Shown one piece after another: positions 53,284-63,253 of a DNA stretch of 64,000 bases (the first letter of the stretch is position 1; each line of letters begins with the position of its first letter). Source of the DNA: Tengunoibacter tsumagoiensis (GTDB taxonomy: Bacteria > Chloroflexota > Ktedonobacteria > Ktedonobacterales > Ktedonobacteraceae); contig NZ_BIFR01000001.1 in NCBI RefSeq assembly GCF_003967535.1, positions 1,045,493 through 1,109,492 on the forward strand, read 5' to 3'. The notes beneath the pieces were generated by a model. The model ran no database searches. It was not told the DNA's origin and saw only the letters and a list, made by a program, of their open reading frames with translations. The position numbers were made by a program, and so were the translations under genes.

Positions 53284-56200
53284 TTAGCGCGAGGAGCGTA
53301 GTCCTTGCAGTGTTGCCAGACGATCACGAGCGATCGTGCTGCCGGGATTTACCTTTGCCAGATTGCGATAGACGCGGCTGGCCTGCTCATATTCGCCGAC
53401 GGATTGATAGGTCTGACCAAGCATATCGTAGGCATCGTAGTTCATTCGATCGATCGTAATGAGCTGCTGGAGGGCCGCCACCGCCTCTTTGATCTGTTGA
53501 GTCTCAAAGTAGTGGCGAGCGATATTGCCCTGGAAGCGAGCGGCATCCTGGCTACGGCCTAACTGAAGGCAGAAGCCAACCACCTCGCGTTGGAGATCCA
53601 TCGAAGTGGGGCTGAGCTCAGCGGCGCGGAAGAGATTCGAGAGGGCCTCTTCAGTATTGCCCATCTCAGCGTAGATATTGCCTACGCGTTGAATGGCCTC
53701 GCCAGCCTCATCCAGATGTCCACGGCGAAGGTGGATATCGGCCAGCACGCGCAATTCAGCGATACCCTCATCCAATAGACCGCGAGTCACATAGATATCA
53801 GCCATCTCACTATGAGCTCGTGGGTCCTGTGGTGCCAGCCGCACCATCTCATTCAGAACATTCAGAGCATTATCCAACTGACGACTATTGCGATAATGGC
53901 GAACCATCTCCAGATATTCCTGGAGCGCACCGTCGATATCTCCATGGCGGACCGAGAGATCAATCATGTTTGAAGAAGCCACATCGTCCTGAGTTGGTTG
54001 ATTCTGTTTGAGCTGGCGTAGAATCGCCTGCATCTGCTCCTGGCGACCGGTACGGCCATAGGCTTTAGCCAGTTGTTTAGCAATCTCTGCCTCAGGAGCC
54101 TGATGCTCTTCCCCATCTTCGCGAGGGCGAGCGGCCCAGGTAGTGGGATCAATCGCATTGGGTGCCCGGCGAACCTGATGAAGGGCCTGCTCCAGATGCT
54201 GAATGGCGTTCTCCGGCTTCCCCTGAGCCAGAAGGATCTGAGCAGAGCTAACGCGAGCCATCACCTCGACCGCGCTATCGCGTGTTGCTAACGTATAAGC
54301 ATCCAACGCTTTATCGAACTGACCGCACTGATGATAGATCTGACCAAGAGCAAAGTGCACATCGGCGTTATTAGGATAGATATCGACCGTCTGGTTATAT
54401 TCACGGATCACAGCATCGGCCATCTTCTGACCCTCGCCGCGCAACTGCCAGCGGATACGGGATAGGACCTCCAGAGCCGTCCCCCGGGCAGTCCCCAGAC
54501 TGGTAATCATCGCAATATGCCAGCGGATAAGAGCAGTAATATTGCGTGGATCAATCTGCAGGACGCGCTGATATTCGGCCACAGCCTGCTGAGTGCGTCC
54601 CAGCTTCTGCAAGGCCAGAGCATAATTCAGGCGTGTAGGAACGCTGGTGGGGCTCTCTTGCAGGGCCTGTTCCAGCTCTGTCATTGCTCGATCCATATAG
54701 CCCAGGCGCAGATAGGACTCGGCGGCCATCGTGCGTTCGCGCAGCAGATCTTCCTTATTGCCCTGTGAGGAGAGCAGATTGATCAGCCGTATGCGATAGG
54801 TCAGATTATTGGGCTCCAATTGTAAAATTCGGCGATAGGTTGCTACTGCGTCATCCACGCGTCCATTGACGATATATGTATCGACAAGAATCGCATATTT
54901 AGTAATTGCCTGTTCAATCTTGCCCTGCCGGACATAGATTTCACAGAGCACCTGATGGACATCCAGATACTGAGGAGCGATATCGATGACGCGTAGACAC
55001 TCTTCAGTAGCCGAAGTTAATAAACCATGACTGATATATTTCTGAATATCCTGCATTGAGCGGACAACCTGAAGGCGGACATTCTCAGGGAGATAAGAAG
55101 TGCTGACCAGCACAGCTTCAGCCACCTGTTTGAGGCCCACCTCTTTTGTGCCTGCCACCTGAGATAAGATATCCTCAAAGCCATTCTGCTGCTGTGCGCG
55201 TTGTGAAGGGGCTGGAATAACCATCTGTGATGCTTCAGCCAGGATCGGCTCCGCCAGATATTGAGAAGGTGTTCTCTGAGCAGGAGCAGGAGCAGGTGGA
55301 ATCGCCGTGTCAGGGAGATACGCCGCTGCTGCTGGTGACTGTTGAGGCACCGGTGCTGGCACAACTGGCTGCTGAGGCGCTGGTGCCGGAGCAGGAGCAG
55401 GAGCAGGAGCCTGAGGTACAGGGGCCTGAGGCACAGGAGCCTGTTGAACAGGAGCAGGCTGGGCTACGACTGGTGGCGGAGTCTGTTGCTCTGGTGGCAA
55501 GACCCGGGTTGCATTTGGCTTAGCATCATCCATGAGCCAGGAAGGGACCGCTGGCTGTGAAACGGGCTCGCTGGGAGCAACCGGAGCCGGAGCTGGTGCT
55601 GGAGCGGGCTGAGCCACAGGAGCGGGCTGACTGGGAGCTTGTGGTTTATCTGCATCGCTCAGAATGCCCGTGAGCCAATCGGGTAGCTCACCCGAGTTGG
55701 AAGCGCCCGCAGGAGGCTGCTGCTGTTGAGCGGCAGGATTCATGCTGGCGGCATTAAAGGCCATCGTTGGAGCCTCAGGGAGCGCATTGGGAGGGCTCAG
55801 AGGCTGTGAGACAGGAGGAGGTGGCTGTGTCATAGCCGACTGTGGAGGAGCCTGGGTGGGTCGAGGAGCGGGCGCGCTATTGGCCTGCTGCAACATAAAC
55901 TCCACCTGAGCCACCTTCTCATTCCATCCTCGACTGCGTAAGAAACCGAGCAGAGCATTATAGACCGTCATTGCCTGCTCTTGTTCGCCCAGGAGCCTGT
56001 GAGCCTCAGCGGCCTCCTGACAGAGCTGGACGAGCTGATCGGACTCCTCAGCCGTCAATGCATCCAGGTTTACGCGATCGACCGCCTCATCAAAGTGGAT
56101 GGTAGCAGTCCTGAGATCCCCGCGAGCGCGATAACACTGTCCCAACGCATAGTAGCAGGACAGAGCATAATCTGCGTCATTGAGAAGATGTTGAAATTGT

Positions 56201-57243
56201 TGAATTGCGTCATCCCAACGCTGCTGTTCCTGATAGAGCCATCCAAGAAAGTAGCGGGCATCGGGCCGATCGAAGCCACTTTCTAGAATCTGCTCACAGA
56301 GGTCGATAGCATCATCAAAACGACCCTGGGTCTGCAATGTCTGGGCCTGTTGCAATACACCTGTGACCTGGTTGGCTGAAATCCGATTGCGAGGGGCCGC
56401 GTTCATCCCTCCGCCGTTCCCAGCTGTAGCCAGGGACGGGCCTGGATTGTGCCCTCCGCCAAAATTGCCCGCGCTACCCATGTTACCCATGATGCCAGTA
56501 TTCCCTCCGCTTGTATTTCCCGATGTTACTGTCTCGGCAGCAGGATTGTGTGTGGAAAAAGTGGGTGGTATTCCTGCTGTATTATTCACATGAGACCCTG
56601 CACCGCTATCTGGACGACCTGCTGAAAATGGCTCTCCTGAACCAGTGGGGAAGCCCCCACCTTGAATGTAGGAGAGTAATTGTAATGCTTGTTGGTTTGT
56701 ACTATCTGCCCGCAGTACCTCTTCACATTGAGCACGTGCGGCACCAGGCTCATTTCTTTGAAGATAGCCCTGAGCAGCAGCCAGGCGCTGTTGTAACATC
56801 TGGGAGATGTCTTTCTTCTCAAAATAATAGCTGGCGAGCCTTTCATGGGGCTCTGGTTGTCCAGGGGACAACTGAACGGCCCTCTGCCAGGTAGCTTCGG
56901 CACGAGCGCTCTGCCCGGCTTGAGAATAGAGCTCAGCCAGATGCATATACGCTTGATAAGCTTCTGGGCGCCGGTTCAAAATCCCGTAGATTTCGGCAAT
57001 TTTGCTGAGAGCGATGACATTGCTTGCCTCGCTTTGCAGCACCGTTTCATACTCTTTGAGCGCCTGAGACCAATTTTTCAACTGCATATTGCAGAAGCCC
57101 AGACCGCTACGGGCGGTCGTATCGTCCGGGAACTCGGCGAGTGCCTGCTGATACTCTTGCAGCGCCAGCGCCCATTGGCTCTCCCAGCGGTAGCGGTCGG
57201 CTGCCGTCATTGCTGCACTAAAGGCTTGTCTGTTCCCAGGCAT
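53284..57243 (-). CDS. 1319-residue TPR-repeat protein with Pro/Ala-rich middle
   Basis: A very large soluble protein. The N-terminal 200 residues (AADRYRWESQWALALQEYQQ and following 34-residue units) and the C-terminal 700 residues consist of tetratricopeptide repeats with consensus A/G/Y spacing (for example LEQALQESPTSVPTRLNYAL). About 440-680 is a Pro/Ala/Gln-rich spacer (PAPAPAPAPQQPVVPAP type), and about 190-290 is Gly/Asn-rich. TPR stacks bind partner proteins; no catalytic domain, signal peptide or membrane segment is present. It may be a scaffold. The N-terminal ATG at 57243 lacks a strong ribosome binding site. Convergent with nothing; YajQ is upstream on the same strand. Confidence 0.88.
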   Translation of the reverse strand: MPGNRQAFSAAMTAADRYRWESQWALALQEYQQALAEFPDDTTARSGLGFCNMQLKNWSQALKEYETVLQSEASNVIALSKIAEIYGILNRRPEAYQAYMHLAELYSQAGQSARAEATWQRAVQLSPGQPEPHERLASYYFEKKDISQMLQQRLAAAQGYLQRNEPGAARAQCEEVLRADSTNQQALQLLSYIQGGGFPTGSGEPFSAGRPDSGAGSHVNNTAGIPPTFSTHNPAAETVTSGNTSGGNTGIMGNMGSAGNFGGGHNPGPSLATAGNGGGMNAAPRNRISANQVTGVLQQAQTLQTQGRFDDAIDLCEQILESGFDRPDARYFLGWLYQEQQRWDDAIQQFQHLLNDADYALSCYYALGQCYRARGDLRTATIHFDEAVDRVNLDALTAEESDQLVQLCQEAAEAHRLLGEQEQAMTVYNALLGFLRSRGWNEKVAQVEFMLQQANSAPAPRPTQAPPQSAMTQPPPPVSQPLSPPNALPEAPTMAFNAASMNPAAQQQQPPAGASNSGELPDWLTGILSDADKPQAPSQPAPVAQPAPAPAPAPVAPSEPVSQPAVPSWLMDDAKPNATRVLPPEQQTPPPVVAQPAPVQQAPVPQAPVPQAPAPAPAPAPAPQQPVVPAPVPQQSPAAAAYLPDTAIPPAPAPAQRTPSQYLAEPILAEASQMVIPAPSQRAQQQNGFEDILSQVAGTKEVGLKQVAEAVLVSTSYLPENVRLQVVRSMQDIQKYISHGLLTSATEECLRVIDIAPQYLDVHQVLCEIYVRQGKIEQAITKYAILVDTYIVNGRVDDAVATYRRILQLEPNNLTYRIRLINLLSSQGNKEDLLRERTMAAESYLRLGYMDRAMTELEQALQESPTSVPTRLNYALALQKLGRTQQAVAEYQRVLQIDPRNITALIRWHIAMITSLGTARGTALEVLSRIRWQLRGEGQKMADAVIREYNQTVDIYPNNADVHFALGQIYHQCGQFDKALDAYTLATRDSAVEVMARVSSAQILLAQGKPENAIQHLEQALHQVRRAPNAIDPTTWAARPREDGEEHQAPEAEIAKQLAKAYGRTGRQEQMQAILRQLKQNQPTQDDVASSNMIDLSVRHGDIDGALQEYLEMVRHYRNSRQLDNALNVLNEMVRLAPQDPRAHSEMADIYVTRGLLDEGIAELRVLADIHLRRGHLDEAGEAIQRVGNIYAEMGNTEEALSNLFRAAELSPTSMDLQREVVGFCLQLGRSQDAARFQGNIARHYFETQQIKEAVAALQQLITIDRMNYDAYDMLGQTYQSVGEYEQASRVYRNLAKVNPGSTIARDRLATLQGLRSSR

Positions 57244-57475
57244 GAAAGGTTCACTTTCTCAAATGAGTGCACTCAGGAGCAACACTACCGCACCTCTGTA
57301 TGTGTTCCTGCCAATCGTGCAAGTAGGTTTAATCGAATCAAGTCTAGGGTACTACAATTCAGAGCCTGGACTGTCCTTTTGGTACTAAAGTACTGAGCAT
57401 ACATACTGTGTTGTATTACATTATGCTGTACTTTTGTGTCCTATAGTGTCCAGGTGAAGCCTGCCGGTGAGCAAG

Positions 57476-57504
57476 CCAGAGAGCTGCCTTCGCAGTCTCT
57501 CTGG
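57476..57504 (-). terminator. hairpin after the yajQ-like gene
   Basis: CCAGAGAGCTGC and GCAGTCTCTCTGG pair with one bulge around CTTC, seven bases after the gene's end. No T-tract. The rest of 57244-57510 holds nothing recognisable. Confidence 0.5.
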
Positions 57505-57510
57505 AGGAAA

Positions 57511-58005
57511 CTATCCACGGTAGTTGATATAATCCAGGGGTAGCGGATAATCTTTCTGCCGTAAGAGAGCGATAACGGCCTGGAGGTCATCACGGCTCTT
57601 TGCTGTTACGCGAACGGCATCGCCCTGAATCTGAGGACGTACCTTGGGATAGTTTTCGCGAATGATCTTACTGATCTCTTTTGCTTGATCCTGATTGATG
57701 CCCTGTTGTAATTCAATCACCTGGCGAACGCGTCCACCAGCGGCATCTTCCTCTTTTCCAGGTTTAAAAATCTTCAGTGATAATTTGCGACGGATCGCCT
57801 TGCCCTCCAGGATATCGCGTACGCTTTTCAGCGATAGGGTGCTATCAGTCACAATGGTAATCGACTCTTTGCTTAACACAATCTCAGTTTTTGTATCTTT
57901 GAGATCATAGCGTGTCTGAACTTCGCGCCTTGTTTGATCGATAGTATTGACCAGTTCTTGTTCATCAAACTGCGATACTATATCAAATGAACAATCTCCT
58001 GCCAT
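57511..58005 (-). CDS. yajQ: YajQ family nucleotide-binding protein
   Basis: A 164-residue protein of the YajQ/UPF0234 family. It begins CSFDIVSQFDEQELVNTIDQ, has TRYDLKDTKTEI, and ends LPLDYINYRG, which are diagnostic. Some members bind cyclic di-GMP or other nucleotides. ATG 58005 has GGGAGGA five bases upstream and matches the family start, so the upstream extension is left out. Transcribed alone. Confidence 0.95.
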   Translation of the reverse strand: MAGDCSFDIVSQFDEQELVNTIDQTRREVQTRYDLKDTKTEIVLSKESITIVTDSTLSLKSVRDILEGKAIRRKLSLKIFKPGKEEDAAGGRVRQVIELQQGINQDQAKEISKIIRENYPKVRPQIQGDAVRVTAKSRDDLQAVIALLRQKDYPLPLDYINYRG

Positions 58006-58425
58006 AAAGATCCTCCCTTTACTCGTAGATTGGTACAAATTGGCTAGCAGAGGAATGCTCTACTTGTTCAGTGTTGTTTTCGCTCTATGCCTCATCAGGC
58101 ATTGTAGCGCATTTCTCTATTCGTTTCCACTCTATCCCCCAAGTGGCATAAACAACACGCGCTAGATAGTAATAAATGGTAGTACGGTTATTTTTAGCGC
58201 GTCCGATCTTTCTCTCCACTGAAAAGCATCATTCAAGACAGTTGTGTGGCCTGTTTACAGAGCCTCCAGCTAGACCTCTCTTTATGATAGCACCTTTGTT
58301 AAGCATTCTGTAGAGGCCTGACTTAGCAGGAGGGATTGTGAGACTTTGGTCTCTATTCTGGGGCGGTGATGCAGGTCGATAAAGAGAGGTGCTGAACCTT
58401 TATCAACAGATGGTCTGGAGTGATT
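58006..58425. other. intergenic region of 420 bases
   Basis: Between the divergent yajQ gene and a small plus-strand gene. Moderately AT-rich, with no gene, repeat or structured element that I can support. Confidence 0.5.
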
Positions 58426-58698
58426 ATGCAAGAGTTACTGATGATCTCTGTGCTACCGTGGGTGGCCCATTGTGTTACTCAGGAGCAGATTGGCCGCTTT
58501 GAATTAGTACGCATGGCTTTCTTTCTATTGAAGTTGCGCAAATTGGAGCTTCAGGATGGCTCGCAAGAGAGAGAATTTGAGCGTGTTCTGCTGCGAAATG
58601 CGATTTTTCAGCAGTATGTAAGCCTGCGTACTCTGGGTCTGAGCGAGCAGGCCCACCAACTATTCCAGACAGATCATTGTGCTCTTCGGCCCTGTTAG
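58426..58698 (+). CDS. small soluble protein, unknown
   Basis: A 90-residue frame starting at ATG 58426 with GGAG five bases upstream (GTG 58420 in frame also possible). It is helical, with LELQDGSQEREFERVLL and a C-terminal TDHCALRPC. No family is recognised. Its stop overlaps by four bases the stop of the convergent gene (TTAG read from both sides). Codon choice is consistent with its neighbours; a real gene is plausible but unproven. Confidence 0.45.
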   Translation: MQELLMISVLPWVAHCVTQEQIGRFELVRMAFFLLKLRKLELQDGSQEREFERVLLRNAIFQQYVSLRTLGLSEQAHQLFQTDHCALRPC

Positions 58699-60071
58699 CG
58701 GTAGTCGGGCCTTTTCGCTATCAGCTGGTTATAGCTATTGTTCTCGCGCGTTGTCTGGACATTGCCAGTGAAGTGGATGTTGATATTGCACTTCTCGATG
58801 ATTTTTTTTAGATCATTAAGGTCTGCATCAGCGGAAACTGCGAGCTGGCAAGGGGTAATCTGGCGTATTCCGTATTGGAGAAGTTTCTCGTTTGTGCAGA
58901 GTTGTTGCGCAATCGTTTCAGTGGGAACCTCGATCAGTAGAACCTGGCTTAAACGAGCCTCTTTATATTGTTTAGCCCAATCCTGGAGGGTGTAAACGAC
59001 ATTTTGAGGCAGCTCTCTGGCGCTTAGCTCCTGAAGCGTCTCTAGAATCTGCTTCAATGTTAGTTGCGAGCGCATACCACGTAAGAGGGCTTCCCCCGTT
59101 AGTTTGAAGCTACTGGCCATGCCAAGGTGATTGATCTGTGTGAAAGGGAGGAGACGATAGATCGTCGGGAGGTCAAGCTGTAAGAGGAGAATTTCAAAGT
59201 TAGGTTGAACAATCAATGATGGGGGTTGTTCCTTCTCGTCTGCTGTGAACGCGGTATTCAGGCTCTGATTCTCTTCGATAGCCAGTACAGAGGCCCCCAG
59301 GGAAGTGAGCTGAAACGCCGAAGGATTATTGCCCAGCGAAGGCTCTGCATCAAAGCCCAGGAGTACAATGCCCAGATCAAATAAAGTGGAGGCTATCATT
59401 CCAGTATAGCACTCACCATCAATCTGTACCCAGGTTCCAAAATCAACTGGCTCTTTGCTGCTCATTTTCGTAGAGTAAGCATGGCGCAGACCCAGGGGAG
59501 CCTCTTGCCAGATCTTTTTGATGAGCTCAGGAATGCTATACCATTGTTCTGGCTGGCACTGTTTGATCTGCTTAAGCAGCGTCTGGCGGCCAAGGCGATA
59601 ATCGAGATTAAAATACAGAAAGCGTGTCTCAGCATTTGTGTAATTCCACGTCTCTCCGTGTTTATAGTTGAAACCAACGACATCGATCCAATGATGACTG
59701 CTGAGCCACTCTTTGAGCAGGAGCTGGGTCTGTTGTATGACATCCATAGCGCTCCAGGTTGGTATAAACGAGCTGGGCGCAACATGAGCCTTCATACCTT
59801 CAAAGGGGGGCTGCACCAGTTGGATGAGTTTGAGATCATCCATAACCGCACAGATCATGTCGAGATAATCATCATTGCCCGTATAATCAAAGCGCGCAAT
59901 CCCTTTGAGCCGCGAACGAAGTTTGTTCGCAATGCGCTTGGGCACACGTCCAGCTTGAGTAGGCTCAATCGTCTGTTGATAGACGGCATTGATGATAAAC
60001 GCGACATCGAAGATCATCGCCTGCTCATTTGGAGCTATCTGTAGTGGTAGCTGTACCTGTGGTGCAATCAT
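58695..60071 (-). CDS. protein with helicase-associated (Helicase_C_3/XPB-N-like) domain
   Basis: A 458-residue protein. The last 200 residues match the Helicase_C_3 pattern (LIVQPNFEILLLQLDLPTIY, then FKLTGEALLRGM and LPQNVVYTLQDWAKQYKEAR), known from the accessory region of XPB-type helicases. No helicase motor motifs (Walker A, DEAH) are seen, so it may be a partner rather than a helicase. The ATG 60071 has AGGA about eight bases upstream; a GTG two codons earlier is too close to it. Transcribed directly after ispH, 12 bases away. Confidence 0.75.
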   Translation of the reverse strand: MIAPQVQLPLQIAPNEQAMIFDVAFIINAVYQQTIEPTQAGRVPKRIANKLRSRLKGIARFDYTGNDDYLDMICAVMDDLKLIQLVQPPFEGMKAHVAPSSFIPTWSAMDVIQQTQLLLKEWLSSHHWIDVVGFNYKHGETWNYTNAETRFLYFNLDYRLGRQTLLKQIKQCQPEQWYSIPELIKKIWQEAPLGLRHAYSTKMSSKEPVDFGTWVQIDGECYTGMIASTLFDLGIVLLGFDAEPSLGNNPSAFQLTSLGASVLAIEENQSLNTAFTADEKEQPPSLIVQPNFEILLLQLDLPTIYRLLPFTQINHLGMASSFKLTGEALLRGMRSQLTLKQILETLQELSARELPQNVVYTLQDWAKQYKEARLSQVLLIEVPTETIAQQLCTNEKLLQYGIRQITPCQLAVSADADLNDLKKIIEKCNINIHFTGNVQTTRENNSYNQLIAKRPDYR

Positions 60072-60083
60072 CCCCACTTTCCT

Positions 60084-60971
60084 CTACTCCTCAGGTGTAT
60101 AGTTCTCTAAATAGCGAATTACCTCACGGGTCAATTGACTGGGAGTTGATGCACCGGCGGTAACAGCTATTTTTCGTTTGCCTTTGAGCCATTCAGTCTG
60201 TAATTGGGAGAGGTCTTCGATTCGGACGGCGGGCACGCCAGCCTTCTCTTCTGAGACCTGTACTAATCGATTGGTATTATTACTGCGAGGATCACCCACG
60301 ACGACGGTCAGATCAGCGCCGCGTGCCTGTTCGGCGACGGCCTCCTGGCGTGTCTGTGTAGCTGCACAGATATCAATATGAACCTCTGCCTGAGGATAGC
60401 GTTCTTTAATATAAACGATTACCCGGCGTGTATCCCATTGGGAGAGGGTGGTCTGGGTAGAGACGGCGATCTTCTGCTCTTGTTCGGGGGTGAGCATCAG
60501 GGCATCCACATCGGCCTCGGTCTCAACCAGGCTTACATGTCCAGGGATCTCACCCATGACGCCTTCAGGCTCAGGATGACCTTTTTTGCCCACATAAATA
60601 ATATAGTAGCCCTTTTCCACCAGGTCAATGACGAGATCATGCGTTTTTGTGACATCAGGGCATGTGGCATCGATGCAATGGAGACCACGTTCTTGCGCCT
60701 GTTTCTTGACTTCAGGAGAGACGCCGTGGGCTGTAAAAATAACGGTGCCAGCCTCAACTTGAGCCAGAATCTCTGCACGATTGGGTCCATCAAGTGTGAT
60801 GACGCCTTTCTCACTGAGCTCATCGATGGCGTGGCGATTATGGATGATCTGGCCAATAATGTAGATAGGGCGCGGTAGAGTTGCATCTTTGGCCGCATTG
60901 CGGGCAATTGTTAAGGCGTCAACAACACCATAGCAATAGCCACGAGGCGATATTTTTATGACTTCCATCAT
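60084..60971 (-). CDS. ispH: 4-hydroxy-3-methylbut-2-enyl diphosphate reductase
   Basis: A 295-residue IspH (LytB) enzyme, the last step of the MEP pathway for isoprenoids. It converts HMBPP to IPP and DMAPP using a 4Fe-4S cluster. The three cluster cysteines C13 (RGYCYGV), C104 (DATCPDV) and C202 (DICAAT) are in the expected positions. H44, H82 and the STQTTL segment are also in place. The ATG follows GGGAA. It is cotranscribed with the downstream helicase-associated-domain gene. Confidence 0.95.
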   Translation of the reverse strand: MMEVIKISPRGYCYGVVDALTIARNAAKDATLPRPIYIIGQIIHNRHAIDELSEKGVITLDGPNRAEILAQVEAGTVIFTAHGVSPEVKKQAQERGLHCIDATCPDVTKTHDLVIDLVEKGYYIIYVGKKGHPEPEGVMGEIPGHVSLVETEADVDALMLTPEQEQKIAVSTQTTLSQWDTRRVIVYIKERYPQAEVHIDICAATQTRQEAVAEQARGADLTVVVGDPRSNNTNRLVQVSEEKAGVPAVRIEDLSQLQTEWLKGKRKIAVTAGASTPSQLTREVIRYLENYTPEE

Positions 60972-61165
60972 TTCCCTTTTCGGATGTTCGAACTATTCCT
61001 GGTTCAGGCTCTGGTCAAATGACTTTTACGTGCTCATATTAAAGAGTATACAACGTTGGGCAAGATGGGTTCAAATCTGGCGGTAGTCCCACGGCCCACG
61101 ATGAGGAGGGAGATGCTCCGCTGCTTTTGCCAACTTTACATGAAAAAAGCATATTATGAATGTCA

Positions 61166-61307
61166 AGTAGGGAAAGCTGCTTGTCTCTTTCCTCGGTTCC
61201 CCCTCCGCTGTGTGAGCCCCTCTATAGCTCAACTTGCAATGATGTTATGTAGGGGCTGGCATGGCGGAATGGGAAATTTAGGAGGGAGACAAGCGACCCT
61301 CCCTACT
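61166..61307. mobile_element. 142-bp MITE-like unit, copy 1
   Basis: Ends AGTAGGGA...GCTTGTCTC and GAGACAAGCG...TCCCTACT are imperfect inverted repeats of about 22 bases. An inner stem AGCCCCT/AGGGGCT flanks a variable loop. No coding capacity. Copy 2 differs only at a few positions. The region 60972-61165 before it shows no gene. Confidence 0.7.
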
Positions 61308-61344
61308 GTGTTGTTACACACGAAAACATTTGTCATGAATGTCA

Positions 61345-61486
61345 AGTAGGGAAAGCTGCTTGTCTCTTTCCTCGGCTCCCACTCCGCTGTGTGAGCCCCT
61401 CTATAGCTCAACTTGCAATGATGTTATGTAGGGGCTGGCATGGCGGAATGGGAAATTTAGGAGGGAGACAAGCGACCCTCCCTACT
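61345..61486. mobile_element. 142-bp MITE-like unit, copy 2
   Basis: Nearly identical to copy 1 at a period of 179 bases. The 37-base linker (beginning GTGTTGTTACACACG) is repeated after copy 2 as well, so the array probably grew by tandem duplication, not by separate insertions. Confidence 0.7.
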
Positions 61487-61523
61487 GTGTTGTTACACAC
61501 GAAAACATTTGTCATGAATGTCA

Positions 61524-61665
61524 AGTAGGGAAAGCTGCTTGTCTCTTTCCTCGGCTCCCACTCCGCTGTGTGAGCCCCTCCATGGTTCAACGGGAACAGA
61601 GGCTATGGTGGGGCTGGCATGGCGAAATGGGAAATTTAGGAGGGAGACAAGCGACCCTCCCTACT
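61524..61665. mobile_element. 142-bp MITE-like unit, copy 3
   Basis: The same ends and length, with a diverged centre (CCATGGTTCAACGGGAACAG instead of CTATAGCTCAACTTGCAATG). The changed inner arms still pair (CCATGG...CTATGG), so the hairpin is kept. Confidence 0.65.
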
Positions 61666-61740
61666 TGGCTTGTATATTTTTGTCAAAAATACATTATTCC
61701 GCACATTAAACAATGTCAAGTAGGGAAAGCCGCTTGTCTC

Positions 61741-63253
61741 ACTGACTCCAACTAATTCACGGAGAGGCCTGGGAAGCCAATCCTTCGTGCGTGATCACGG
61801 GTCAGAGGAAGCTGCCCATGTGTCCTAGAGCCGTTGCCAAAAACGAAAAAAAGAAGGACAATCCGAATAAACATTTCACATCAAAAGGACATCCTTCTTA
61901 TGATCTATGATACCCCATCTGGTCGTGAGCTTGTCAAGTCGTCAGAGCCCACCCAGGCCCTGGAAACCTTGTTGATCGAGGCGAGTCGAGATCTCGTGGT
62001 GCCGGGAAAGAGGCGTGGTCGTCCACAACGCCTTTCTTCCTGCTTTCTCTTCCTTGGTATCTTGATCTGCATGCTACGTGGCTGGAATTCCCAATTGGAC
62101 CTCTGGCGACTCCTCAGCTTTTCCGGCGTGGGAACTTTGCCCCCGGTCCGCGTCTCCGACCAGGCGATCTACAAACGGTTGGCGCAGAACACCCATGCAC
62201 ATTTTCGCGCCTTTTTTGAGCAGATGAGTGCCTGGCTGTGTGAACGGATGAACCTTCGCACCGATCTCAGCCTGGCTCCGTTTGCCACGGACGTCTTTGC
62301 CCTCGATGAAAGTACCCTGGATCCCAGAAAACGCTGGATTGCGGAGTTGCGACAGGTCCCCATCGGCGACCGGCGCTTGCTAGCTGGCCGCATTGGGGCG
62401 CTCTTCGATGTCCGTCGGCAGCAATGGAAACGAATCGATGTGTTCAATACCGTGGCCGATTGCCGACGTGCCGCTTTTGATCTCATCAGTGGCATTCCCG
62501 CAGGAGCCCTCATCCTCTTCGATCGGGGCTACAATGGATTTGAGTGGTTTGATGAATTGACGACCCGCCGCCTCTGGTGGATTGGACGAGTCAAGAAAAA
62601 CATGAGTTACAAGGTTCTGCACGTCATCTCTGATCGCAATGGCATCGTCGATGCCCTCGTTCAGGTCGGAGCCTTTCGTGCAGATCAAGCAAGATACACC
62701 GCTCGATTGGTGCGCTATTGGTATCGAGGTCAATGGTATGAGTATCTCACCAATGTCACTGATGCTCGTCAACTCTCTGTTGCACAGATTGCCAGGCTCT
62801 ACGATCGCCGCTGGGACATCGAATGTGCCTTTCGTCTGCTCAAAGACTATTTGGGGCTCAAATGGCTCTGGAGCGCGAAATGGGAGGTGATCCAGGTTCA
62901 AATCTGGGCCACGGCCCTCCTGGCGCAATTCTTTCACGCATATCAGATGCATATTGCGGACAAAGCGGATATTGATGTGTTTGATGTGTCGCTTGAACTC
63001 CTGGTTCGTCATGTTCCACGATGGCTTGCAGAGGGGTACGATCCCATTGAAGTCATCCTGTCCCAGGGTCGCGCCATGAAGATGATTCGTCCAAGCACGC
63101 GCAGCCGCCGTGAGCTCTTTCACGTTCCCGTGGAAGAGCTGTGTGATCCTCCCGACGATCTTCCACGGGAACGCAAATCGCGCTATGCCCATAAGGCTGC
63201 TGGCAATTTTCCCCGCAAAAAGAAACAAGAGTCTTGAATTAGTTGGAGTCAGT
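61741..63253 (+). mobile_element. complete IS4-family insertion sequence, 1513 bp
   Basis: Ends ACTGACTCCAACTAATTC (61741-61758) and its exact complement (63236-63253) form 18-bp perfect terminal inverted repeats. The flanks GCCGCTTGTCTC at 61729-61740 and 63254-63265 are a perfect 12-bp target duplication, in the range known for IS4 family members. One transposase gene fills the element. The perfect ends and duplication point to a recent, likely active insertion. Confidence 0.92.
61834..63237 (+). CDS. IS4-family DDE transposase
   Basis: A 467-residue transposase (or 445 if it starts at ATG 61900, which has AAAGGAC nine bases upstream and is the better start; TTG 61834 has no ribosome binding site). 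DDE residues D158 (FALDES), D230 (LILFDRGY) and E330. The YREK signature Y323-x2-R326-x3-E330-x6-K337 (YDRRWDIECAFRLLK) is exact, which places it in the IS4 family. The stop codon lies inside the right terminal repeat. Confidence 0.93.
   Translation: MPKTKKRRTIRINISHQKDILLMIYDTPSGRELVKSSEPTQALETLLIEASRDLVVPGKRRGRPQRLSSCFLFLGILICMLRGWNSQLDLWRLLSFSGVGTLPPVRVSDQAIYKRLAQNTHAHFRAFFEQMSAWLCERMNLRTDLSLAPFATDVFALDESTLDPRKRWIAELRQVPIGDRRLLAGRIGALFDVRRQQWKRIDVFNTVADCRRAAFDLISGIPAGALILFDRGYNGFEWFDELTTRRLWWIGRVKKNMSYKVLHVISDRNGIVDALVQVGAFRADQARYTARLVRYWYRGQWYEYLTNVTDARQLSVAQIARLYDRRWDIECAFRLLKDYLGLKWLWSAKWEVIQVQIWATALLAQFFHAYQMHIADKADIDVFDVSLELLVRHVPRWLAEGYDPIEVILSQGRAMKMIRPSTRSRRELFHVPVEELCDPPDDLPRERKSRYAHKAAGNFPRKKKQES

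Noticed and set aside
61229..61590. Repeated small frames of 60 codons on the minus strand in the MITE array
   Set aside because: They are identical because the DNA repeats; they contain no recognisable domain and no good ribosome binding site.
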